Assembly (NCBI RefSeq): GCF_009882975.1
Contig: NZ_WTUX01000012.1
Location: 209,491-273,490, forward strand
Reading direction: 5' to 3'
Source of the DNA: Maritimibacter harenae
GTDB taxonomy: Bacteria > Pseudomonadota > Alphaproteobacteria > Rhodobacterales > Rhodobacteraceae
Length of the DNA stretch: 64,000 nucleotides
Under the pieces are notes generated by a model. It was given only the letters and a program-made list of their open reading frames with translations. It searched no databases and had not been told where the DNA came from. The translations under genes were made by a program, and so were the position numbers. This document shows, in pieces, positions 25,653 through 34,200 of the stretch; positions within the stretch are counted from its first letter, which is position 1; each line of letters starts with the position of its first letter.

Positions 25653-25940
25653 ATGCTTTCGCTCATGCAAATCATCCTCGCGATCCTGAACGTGATCTGG
25701 TTCATCGTGATCGTGCACATCATCATGTCTTGGTTGATCAACTTCCAGGTCCTGAACCTGCATCAGCGGTTCGTGGCGCAGCTGTGGTACGGGCTGAACC
25801 GGCTTGTCGACCCGGTGTATTCGCGCATCCGGCGCATCCTGCCGGACATGGGCGGGATCGATCTGTCGCCGGTGATCGTGCTGCTGGCGCTCTTCGCCGT
25901 GCGCACGGTGATCCAGAACAACATGTACCAGTTCTACTGA
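25653..25940 (+). CDS. yggT: YggT-family membrane protein
   Basis: A 95-residue protein with two hydrophobic segments (about 5-28 and 70-90) separated by a conserved loop. VDPVYSRIRRILPDMGGIDL (about 51-70) is the YggT motif. Members are linked with osmotic adaptation and, in Gram-positives (YlmG), with cell division and nucleoid organisation; the role here is not defined. An intrinsic terminator follows. Confidence 0.9.
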   Translation: MLSLMQIILAILNVIWFIVIVHIIMSWLINFQVLNLHQRFVAQLWYGLNRLVDPVYSRIRRILPDMGGIDLSPVIVLLALFAVRTVIQNNMYQFY

Positions 25941-25989
25941 CGGTGACGGCCGGGCCCACGGGCCCTGCACGCAGCGTCAACGAATGGTG

Positions 25990-26028
25990 AAGCCTTGCGG
26001 CCGGCGCGCTGCAAGGCTTTGCTTTTAT
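25990..26028 (+). terminator. Intrinsic terminator of yggT
   Basis: Arms AAGCCTTGC / GCAAGGCTT around a 12-nt loop, followed by TTGCTTTTATTG, 50 nt after the yggT stop. Confidence 0.75.
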
Positions 26029-26148
26029 TGCCTTTCCGGAGCTCTACTTTTCTAGGATTCTAGAATTCCGGAGACCCGTGGCGCACCTGGCCGCCGCACC
26101 GCACGTCCGCGGCTTGCCTGCCCGAAACGTTCCGACTAAACCCGGGCC

Positions 26149-28194
26149 ATGCCGCGTGACCTCGACCTTCTGAAATCCGTCTTCGGCTTCGATGCCTTCC
26201 GACCGGGGCAGGAAGAGATCGTCAACGCCGTCACGGCGGGCGAGGACACGCTTGCCATCATGCCCACCGGCGGCGGCAAATCCCTGTGCTTCCAGTTGCC
26301 CGCCCTTCTGCGCGACGGCGTCACCGTGGTGATTTCGCCCCTGATCGCCCTGATGCGCGACCAGGTCCGTGCCCTGCGCGCGGTCGGGGTGGAAGCCGGG
26401 GCGCTCACCTCAGGCAACACCGAGGCCGAGACCGACGCGGTGTTCGAGGCGATCGCGGAAGGCCGGCTGAAACTGCTCTACATGGCGCCCGAACGGCTCG
26501 CCTCCGGTGGGACGGTCAACCTCCTGCGCCGGGCCGGCGTCACGCTCATCGCGGTGGACGAGGCGCATTGCGTCAGCCAGTGGGGCCACGATTTCCGCCC
26601 GGATTACCTGCGGATCGGCGAACTCAAGGCCGCGCTCGACGTGCCGCTCGCCGCCTTCACCGCCACGGCGGACGAGGAAACGCGGGCCGAGATCGAGACC
26701 AAGCTTTTCGCGGGCGCCCGGCCCCGCAGCTTCCTGCGCGGCTTCGACCGGCCGAACATCCACCTGGCCTTCGCGGTGAAGGACGGGCCGCGCCGCCAGG
26801 TGCTCGATTTCGCCGAGGCGCGGCGGGGGCTGTCGGGGATCGTCTATGCCGCGACGCGGGCCAAGACGGAAACGCTGGCGCAGGCGCTGGTGGACGCGGG
26901 CCATGCCGCGATCCCCTACCATGCCGGTCTCGACCCGGACCGGCGGCGCGAGGTCGAGCGGCGTTTCCAGACCGAGGACGGGCTGGTGGTGGTGGCCACC
27001 GTCGCCTTCGGCATGGGGATCGACAAGCCCGACATCCGCTGGGTGGCGCATGCCGACCTGCCCAAGAGCATCGAGGCCTATTACCAGGAGATCGGTCGCG
27101 CGGGCCGCGACGGGGCGCCGGCGGAGACGCTCACGCTCTACGGGCCGGACGACATCCGCCTGCGCCGCAGCCAGATCGACGAGGGACTCGCCCCGCCGGA
27201 ACGGCGCGCCGCGGACCACGCGCGGCTGAACGCGCTCCTGGGACTGGCCGAGGCCGCGGGCTGCCGGCGCCAGAAGCTCCTGGCCTATTTCGGAGAAGCG
27301 GCCGAGGGTTGCGGCAATTGCGACACCTGCGACCGCCCGCCGGAAACCTTCGACGCCACCGTGCCGGTGATGAAGGCGCTGTCGGCCGCCCTGCGCACCG
27401 GCGAAAGCTTCGGGGCCGGGCACCTGATCGACATCCTGATCGGCAACGAGACCGAGAAGGTGCGCCAGCGCGGGCATCACGACCTGCCGACCTTCGCGGT
27501 GGGCCGCGACATGACGCGCGGCCAGTGGCAGGCGCTGTTCCGGCAGATGATGGGGCTCGATTTCGTGCGGCCGGACCCGGAGCGTCACGGCGCGCTGAGG
27601 GTGACCGAGGCCGCCCACCCGGTCCTCAAGGGTGAGGCCGAGGTAGTGCTGCGCCGTGACACCGTGAAGACCACCAAGGCGCGCCCCGCCGTGAAGGCGC
27701 TGGTCAACGACGAGGATGCGCCGCTTCTCTCCGCCCTCAAGGCCAAGCGCCGTGCGCTGGCCGAGGCACAGCGCGTGCCGGCCTACGTCGTCTTTCCCGA
27801 CCGCACCCTGATCGAGATGGCCGAGGCGCGGCCCGCCTCGCTCGACGACATGGCCCGGATTTCCGGGATCGGCGCCAAGAAGCTCGAGAAATACGGGGCG
27901 GCGTTCCTGTCGGTCATCGCCGGCGAGGCCGAGGCGATGCATCCCTCGCGCCGCAAGCTTGCCGGGTCCGAGGCCGGGGTGCTCTTCGACCGGCTGTCGG
28001 AAACCGCGCGCGATCTCTACCGCGGGGTCGACGGGTTCGCGAAGCCCTTGTCGCTGACCCCCTCGCAACTGAGGCAGATCGCGGAACGCCGTCCGTCATC
28101 CGAAGAGGATCTGGCGCGTATCAAGGGTATGGATACCGCCCGGATCGACCGTTTCGGGTCGGCATTTCTGTCGCTGATACACGAGAGGTTCTGA
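26149..28194 (+). CDS. recQ: ATP-dependent DNA helicase RecQ
   Basis: A 681-residue 3'-5' helicase for recombination and fork repair. Walker A MPTGGGKS (38-45), DEAH (137-140) in VDEAHCVSQWGHDFRPDY, motif VI YYQEIGRAGRDG, then the RecQ-C zinc site (CRRQKLLAYF and CGNCDTC, about 371-393) and winged helix. Two HRDC-like modules follow: about 525-590 (ending ISGIGAKKLEKYGAAFLSVI) and about 610-681 (ending IKGMDTARIDRFGSAFLSLI). E. coli RecQ has one HRDC, so the second is notable. The stop overlaps the yaaA start (TGATG). Confidence 0.96.
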   Translation: MPRDLDLLKSVFGFDAFRPGQEEIVNAVTAGEDTLAIMPTGGGKSLCFQLPALLRDGVTVVISPLIALMRDQVRALRAVGVEAGALTSGNTEAETDAVFEAIAEGRLKLLYMAPERLASGGTVNLLRRAGVTLIAVDEAHCVSQWGHDFRPDYLRIGELKAALDVPLAAFTATADEETRAEIETKLFAGARPRSFLRGFDRPNIHLAFAVKDGPRRQVLDFAEARRGLSGIVYAATRAKTETLAQALVDAGHAAIPYHAGLDPDRRREVERRFQTEDGLVVVATVAFGMGIDKPDIRWVAHADLPKSIEAYYQEIGRAGRDGAPAETLTLYGPDDIRLRRSQIDEGLAPPERRAADHARLNALLGLAEAAGCRRQKLLAYFGEAAEGCGNCDTCDRPPETFDATVPVMKALSAALRTGESFGAGHLIDILIGNETEKVRQRGHHDLPTFAVGRDMTRGQWQALFRQMMGLDFVRPDPERHGALRVTEAAHPVLKGEAEVVLRRDTVKTTKARPAVKALVNDEDAPLLSALKAKRRALAEAQRVPAYVVFPDRTLIEMAEARPASLDDMARISGIGAKKLEKYGAAFLSVIAGEAEAMHPSRRKLAGSEAGVLFDRLSETARDLYRGVDGFAKPLSLTPSQLRQIAERRPSSEEDLARIKGMDTARIDRFGSAFLSLIHERF

Positions 28195-28970
28195 TGCTTG
28201 TTGTCATCTCCCCCGCGAAGAAACTGGATGAAACCGAAGCCCGCGCGCCCGGCGGCACCGCCCCGCATTTTGCCGCGGAGACGGCGAAGCTCGCGAAGAC
28301 GGCGGTGTTGAAACAGCCCCGCAAGCTCGAAGAGCTGATGGGGATTTCCGAGAAGCTGGGCAAGCTGAACGCGGAACGGTTCAAGCGCTTCGGCTCTGGT
28401 GACGGCGCGAAGCCTGCGATCGAGATGTTCGCGGGCGACACCTATACCGGTTTCGATGCGCCGTCGCTCGATTCCGACGCGATGGACTATGCGCAGGACC
28501 ACCTGCGCATCCTGTCCGGGCTCTACGGGCTTCTGCGCCCGCGCGACATGATCGAACCCCACCGGCTGGAAATGGGCACCCGGCTCAAGACCCGGCGGGG
28601 CACGTCGCTTTACGACTTCTGGGGGGACCGGATCGCCAAGCGGCTGAATGAAGAAGCCGAAAGGCTCGGTACCGACACGCTGATCAACTGCGCCTCGGTG
28701 GAATACTTCACCGCGGCGGACCGCGATGCGCTGAAGCTCCGGGTGATCACCCCGGTGTTCTACGAGACCAAGGCGGGCGAACCGAAAATCGTGAGCTTCT
28801 ACGCCAAGCAGGCGCGTGGGGCGATGGCGCGGTTCGTCTGCGAGAACCGGATCACGGACCCTGCCGACCTGGCCGATTTCCGGTCGGGCGGCTACCGCTA
28901 CCAGCCGGACATGAGTGAACCCGATCGCCCGGTCTTCCTGCGCGCGGAATCGGATCAGGACGCCGCCTGA
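28194..28970 (+). CDS. yaaA: Peroxide stress protein YaaA
   Basis: A 258-residue protein of the DUF328/YaaA family, which in E. coli lowers intracellular iron during H2O2 stress and has a DNA-binding fold. Signatures are the start MLVVISPAKKLDE, the central DHLRILSGLYGLLRPRDMIE and the late FYAKQARGAMARFV. It overlaps recQ by a base and is co-transcribed, linking DNA repair with oxidative stress. Its 3' end overlaps the convergent sensor kinase gene by 16 nt. Confidence 0.95.
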   Translation: MLVVISPAKKLDETEARAPGGTAPHFAAETAKLAKTAVLKQPRKLEELMGISEKLGKLNAERFKRFGSGDGAKPAIEMFAGDTYTGFDAPSLDSDAMDYAQDHLRILSGLYGLLRPRDMIEPHRLEMGTRLKTRRGTSLYDFWGDRIAKRLNEEAERLGTDTLINCASVEYFTAADRDALKLRVITPVFYETKAGEPKIVSFYAKQARGAMARFVCENRITDPADLADFRSGGYRYQPDMSEPDRPVFLRAESDQDAA

Positions 28971-31126
28971 GCCGGCGCCAGGGGTGCCACGGCACCGTCG
29001 GGGCATTGCGCACGGATTTCGGCCAGGATCCTGTCCTTCGGAAAGGGCTTCGCGAAATGGGCGTCGAGCCCGTGCGCCATGACGTCCGCCCCGTCCCCGC
29101 GCATGGCATGCGCCGTCAGCGCCACGATACGGGTGCGCGGAAGGCCCCGCACCGCTTCGAGCTCGCGAATCCTGCCGGTGGCGGTCTTGCCGTCCATGCC
29201 GGGCATGGAAATGTCCATGAAGACCAGGTCGGGCGGGCTCTCTTCGAACGCGTCCACCGCTTCGAACCCGTTGGCGGCGAAGACCAGGTCGATGTCGCAA
29301 TCCTTCACGAGCTTCGAGAAGACGAAGCGGTTGGTCTTGTTGTCCTCGGCGACCAGCACCCGCATCCGGCGCGGTGCGGGCTCCGGGTCTTGCGCATCGT
29401 CCATGTCGACGAAGATATTCTCCACCGGTGCGCCGCGCGATGAGCGGAACCCCGGCACTTCGGGCGCGGGCAGCGCGGCGAGGAGCGCCATCAGCGCAGG
29501 CCGTGAGTGGGGCTTTTGCAGCACGCGCGTGTCGTCGCAGGTCGGGCTGTCGGCCAGCGGGTCGGCCACGGTGATGATCGGCGCCGGGGCGTGCGCGCAG
29601 AGATCGCCCTGCCCGCGCAGGAGCTTCTGGTCGGCGAAGATGACGTCGGCCGAGGCCGCCCGTGCAAGCCCCGCCTCGATCCCGTCCGCCTCTTCGACCG
29701 AGAGGCCCAGCGCGATCAGCCGCTTGGCCAGGATCGCGCGGTGCATGTCGTCGGGCATGACCAGGAGCGCATGACGCAGCCAGGCGGGCGCATCCGGCAC
29801 GTCCTCTTCCGCCGCGCGCGGCAGCGTGACGTGGAAACCGAAGCAGGAGCCGACCCCCGCCTCGCTGTCGACCCAGATCTCGCCCCCCATCAGCCCGACG
29901 AGTTGGCGGGTGATGGCAAGGCCCAGCCCGGTGCCCTCGAAAGGGCGGTTGTTGTCCGCCTCCACCTGGTTGAATTCGCCGAAGACGTGGCCCAGCTGAT
30001 CGGCCGGGATGCCGATCCCCGTGTCCTCGACCGTGACGTGGATGCGGTCGGGTCCGTCCGGCCCCTCGGGCACCCCGAGCACCCGGACAAGCACGTGGCC
30101 CGAGGGCGTGAACTTCACCGCGTTGCCCACGAGGTTGGTGACGACCTGGCGCAGGCGGACCGGGTCGCCCACGAAACGGGTCGGCAGGAACATGTCGTAG
30201 TCGAGCATGATCTTGAGGTTCTTCTCGCGCACCGAGGGCATCAGCAGCGCGATCACGTCGAGGATCGTCTGCTCGAAGTCGAATGGTTCCGGGTGAAGCT
30301 CCAGCTTCGCGGCCTCGATCTTCGAGTAATCCAGCACGTCGTTTATGATGGTCAGAAGCGCGCGGCCCGACGAACGGATCGTGTCGACATAGGACGACAG
30401 CTCCTCGTCCAGGTCGTGTTCGGCCATCAGGTCGGCCATGCCGAGAACCCCGTTCATCGGTGTCCGGATTTCGTGGCTCATGTTGGCCAGGAAGGCGGAT
30501 TTCGCGCGGTTGGCGGCCTCTGCCCGTTCGCGGGCGAGGCGCATCGCGTTCTGTCGGCGGATCGCCTGCGTGACGTCGATCGCCATCGACACGGTGTCGC
30601 CGCCGGGAGCGCGCCGGTCGACGAGCCGCACGTAGGCGCCGTTCCACAGGCGGATCTGGCGCGGTTCCGGTGCGTCCTGCGCCCAGCGCGCCAGCATCCA
30701 GTCGCGCCACTCGGGGGCGCTGCGCATGCCCGTGTCGACGATCCCCTCGGACAGCGCCGCCTCGACGATTTCCTCGTAATGCGCGCCGGGGCGGATGCAT
30801 TCGAGTCCGTCGAACGGGGCGTAATAGGCCGGGTTGGCGATGATCAGGCGGTTGTCGGCGTCGAACACCGCGAAGCCGTCCCCGATCGCCTCGACCGAGG
30901 CCCAGAGGCGGCGCTTGGCGATGTCGACCTCCTGCGACTTGCGTTCGAGATCCTCGCGCACCTCGACCACCTGTTCGCGGGTTTCGACAAGGTCCTCGGA
31001 CAGGCTGCGGGCGTGGCGCGACAGCATGCGGTTCGCCTCCTGCAACTCCGCCTCCTTGCGGGCCAGAAGCCGCTCGGCCGCCATGCGCGCGCGCCGCTCT
31101 TCCGTCAAAAGGTTCTCCGCCGTCAT
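28955..31126 (-). CDS. Soluble hybrid sensor histidine kinase
   Basis: A 723-residue kinase without membrane helices. A coiled coil (about 1-72) leads to a PAS domain (WASVEAIGDGFAVFDADNRL), then HisKA with SHEIRTPMNGVLGMADLM (His about 230), HATPase_c (VTNLVGNAVKFTPSG, DTGIGIPADQ, FEGTGLGLAI), a degenerate receiver-like segment (about 480-580) and a true C-terminal receiver (about 595-712) with VLVAEDNKTNRF, DLVFMDISMPGMDG and an AKPF lysine. The output partner (a histidine phosphotransfer protein) is not in the window. GGAGG precedes the ATG. The signal is presumably cytoplasmic. Confidence 0.92.
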   Translation of the reverse strand: MTAENLLTEERRARMAAERLLARKEAELQEANRMLSRHARSLSEDLVETREQVVEVREDLERKSQEVDIAKRRLWASVEAIGDGFAVFDADNRLIIANPAYYAPFDGLECIRPGAHYEEIVEAALSEGIVDTGMRSAPEWRDWMLARWAQDAPEPRQIRLWNGAYVRLVDRRAPGGDTVSMAIDVTQAIRRQNAMRLARERAEAANRAKSAFLANMSHEIRTPMNGVLGMADLMAEHDLDEELSSYVDTIRSSGRALLTIINDVLDYSKIEAAKLELHPEPFDFEQTILDVIALLMPSVREKNLKIMLDYDMFLPTRFVGDPVRLRQVVTNLVGNAVKFTPSGHVLVRVLGVPEGPDGPDRIHVTVEDTGIGIPADQLGHVFGEFNQVEADNNRPFEGTGLGLAITRQLVGLMGGEIWVDSEAGVGSCFGFHVTLPRAAEEDVPDAPAWLRHALLVMPDDMHRAILAKRLIALGLSVEEADGIEAGLARAASADVIFADQKLLRGQGDLCAHAPAPIITVADPLADSPTCDDTRVLQKPHSRPALMALLAALPAPEVPGFRSSRGAPVENIFVDMDDAQDPEPAPRRMRVLVAEDNKTNRFVFSKLVKDCDIDLVFAANGFEAVDAFEESPPDLVFMDISMPGMDGKTATGRIRELEAVRGLPRTRIVALTAHAMRGDGADVMAHGLDAHFAKPFPKDRILAEIRAQCPDGAVAPLAPAQAAS

Positions 31127-31269
31127 CGCAGCCTCCTGTCGCCATTCCGCTGCCGAAGTGTCGCCGAACGAGGTGAACGCGCCCTTAACGGCGACGGGAC
31201 GCGCGGCGGGAATCGTTGTCAGGTTCAAGGGGTCGTGGCAGCATATCTGCGGCACAGGAGGATGCGGCC

Positions 31270-34200
31270 ATGCTCAAGCTTTTCATTTCAATCACGATTT
31301 TCTTTGCCTCGACCCTTCAGACAATCGCACAGGACGCGGTCCCCGACCGGCGGATCGTCCTGCACCGCGACGTGGATTTCTACGGCTCCGACCTTCAATC
31401 CATCTTCGACACCACGCTGGAGGCCTGCGAATCCGCCTGTCTCACCCGGGGCGAGTGCCGCGCCTTCACCTTCAACACCCGCAACGGATCGTGCTTTCTG
31501 AAGTCCGATGTGACCGAGGAGGCGGAATATGCCGGGGCCTTTTCCGGCCGAATCGTGGCGGAAGACCCGGCGGTGCTGGCCGCGGCGCCGGACCGTGCGG
31601 CGGACCTGCGCGGTTTCCTGAGCGAGGCCGACCTCGACGCCGCCGCGGAGCGGGCCCGCGGCCTGCCCAACGACTTCGTCGCGGGCGGCTGGACGGCCGA
31701 GGCGCTCAGCCAGTACGCGATCTCGGCCGAGCGGGACGGCAACTACCTTGACGCCATGCGCAACATGGGCGCGGCGACGGTGGTGAGCGGCGCGGGCGGC
31801 GACTGGGCGGAATACGCGCGGCTGGCTTATGCCACGGCCAACGTGACCGACGACCAGAACGCCGAGCGCCAATACCTCGAGACCGCGTTCGAGGCCGCGA
31901 CGGCGGCCTACCTGCGGCTGCGCAACCCGGCGACCCGGGCCAACGCGCTGATCACGATGGCCCGCGCGCTCGAAGGGCTGGGGCGCGGACGCGACATGAT
32001 CCCTGCGCTGCGGCTGGCGCAGGAACTTGCCCCGCGTGACGACACGGCGCAGGCGCTCGACCGCGCCGTGGGGCTTTACGGTTTCCGCGTCACGGATACC
32101 CGCGTGGAAAGCGACGCCGCACAGCCGCGCATCTGCGCCGAGTTCTCCGAACCGCTGGCCGAGACCGGGCGCACCTATGCCGACTTCGTGCAATCCGACA
32201 CCTCCGGACTCGCCGTCGACGTATCGGACCGGCAGCTCTGCATCGCCGGGGTGGAACACGGACAGCGCTATTCGATGACCCTGCGCGCGGGGCTTCCGGC
32301 GGCCTCCGGCGAAACGCTGCGGCGCCCGGTGCAGCTGACGCAGTACGTGCGCGACCGGTCCCCGTCCGTCATCTTCCCCGGCCGGGCCTATGTCCTGCCG
32401 CGCACCGAGGACGCGGGCCTTCCCGTGGTCACCGTCAACACCGACGCGCTGGACCTGACGGTGATGAAGGTCTCCGACCGCAACCTCGTACGCACGATGC
32501 AGGAGAACATCCTGGGCAATTCCATCGACCCTTGGCGGGAGGAATACCTGGAAAGCCGTATGGCCCGCGTCGTGTGGGAGGGCGAGGCCAGCGTGGGCTC
32601 CGAGCTGAACGCCAACATCACCACGCGCCTGCCGATCGGCGAGGCGATCGCGGGGATGGAGCCGGGCGTCTACGCGTTGCAGGCCGCCGTACCGGGTGAG
32701 GACACCTACGACGTGCCGCCCGCGACGCAGTGGTTCGTGATCTCGGACATCGGGCTGACCTCGATGCTTGGGGCGGATGGGCTGCATGTGTTCGCCCGCT
32801 CGCTCAACACCGCCGAACCGATGGCGGGCGCCCGGATCGAGCTTCTGTCCGAGGCCAACACGGTGTTGGGCGAGCGGGAGACCGACGCGGACGGCTACGC
32901 GCATTTCCCGGCCACCATGACGGCCGGACGCGGATCCGCCGCGCCAGCGGTGATCGTCGCCGAGAATGGCGAGGCGGACCTTGTGTACCTGTCGCTGCGC
33001 GGGCCGGAATTCGACCTGTCCGACCGGGGTGTCGAGGGCAATCCGGCCGCGCCGCCGGTCGACGTGTTCCTGACTACGGACCGGGGCGCCTACCGCGCCG
33101 GCGAGACGATCCATGCCACCGCGCTGGCCCGCGACGCGAAGGCGCAGGCGATCCCGGGCCTGCCGATCACCGCCGTGCTGAGCCGCCCGGACGGCGTGGA
33201 ATACGCGCGCCAGGTTTCGGACGGCGCGGGTGCCGGGGGCCACGTCTTCGACATGCCCGTCTCGGGCGCCGCGCCGCGCGGCACCTGGCGGCTGGACGTG
33301 TTCGCGGACCCGGAAGAACCCGCGCTCGCCTCCACCACGCTGCTGGTCGAGGATTTCCTGCCGGAGCGGATCGACTTCGACCTCGCCCTGCCCGACGGGC
33401 CGGTCGCGGCGACCGATACGCCGCGGCTGTCGATCGACGCGCGCTATCTCTTCGGTGCGCCGGGGGCGGACCTGGCCTACGAGGGGCAGGTCCGTCTGAG
33501 CGCTACGCGCGAGATCGAGGCACGCCCGGGCTATGTCTTCGGGATGTGGAACGACCGGATCGTGCCGGAGTACCAGTCCCTGCCCGAGGGGCGCACGGAC
33601 GCCTCCGGCCGGGCGCAGGTGCCGGTCACCTTCCCGGATATCGAGGCCCCGGGCCGTCCCCTGAATGCGCGTGTCACGGTACGCGTCAAGGAGGGCTCCG
33701 GGCGCCCGGTGGAGCGCGAAGTGTCGGTGCCGGTCACGCCCGCTTCCGACCTCATCGGGATAAAGCCGCTCTTCGACGGCGAGGTGCCGGAGAACGGGAC
33801 GGCCGCGTTCGAGCTCGTGGGTCTGGGCCCCGACCTCGAAGGCGCCGAGATGGACGTGACCTGGACGGTGAACCGGGTGCGCACGCGCTACCAATGGTAT
33901 TCCAGCGATGGCTACTGGAACTGGGAGCCGGTGACGACGCGCGAACGGATCGCCACGGGAACCGAAACGCTGGACGGCTCCCCGACCCGGATCGAGACCC
34001 CGGTCGAATGGGGACGCTACGAGATCGTGGTGAGCCGGACGGCAGGCGAATACCTTGCCTCCTCCGCCGCGTTCCAGGCCGGGTGGTACGTGCCCGCCGA
34101 TGTCTCGGAGACGCCCGACATGCTGGAAATGTCGCTCGACGCCGAACGCTATGCGCCCGGTGACACGGCGACGCTTCGCATCGTGCCGCGCACGGCCGGC

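Noticed and set aside
28017..31145. Long second frame (1042 codons) overlapping the hybrid kinase, yaaA and recQ end
   Set aside because: Arg-rich, frameshifted version of the kinase; the kinase frame carries all motifs.
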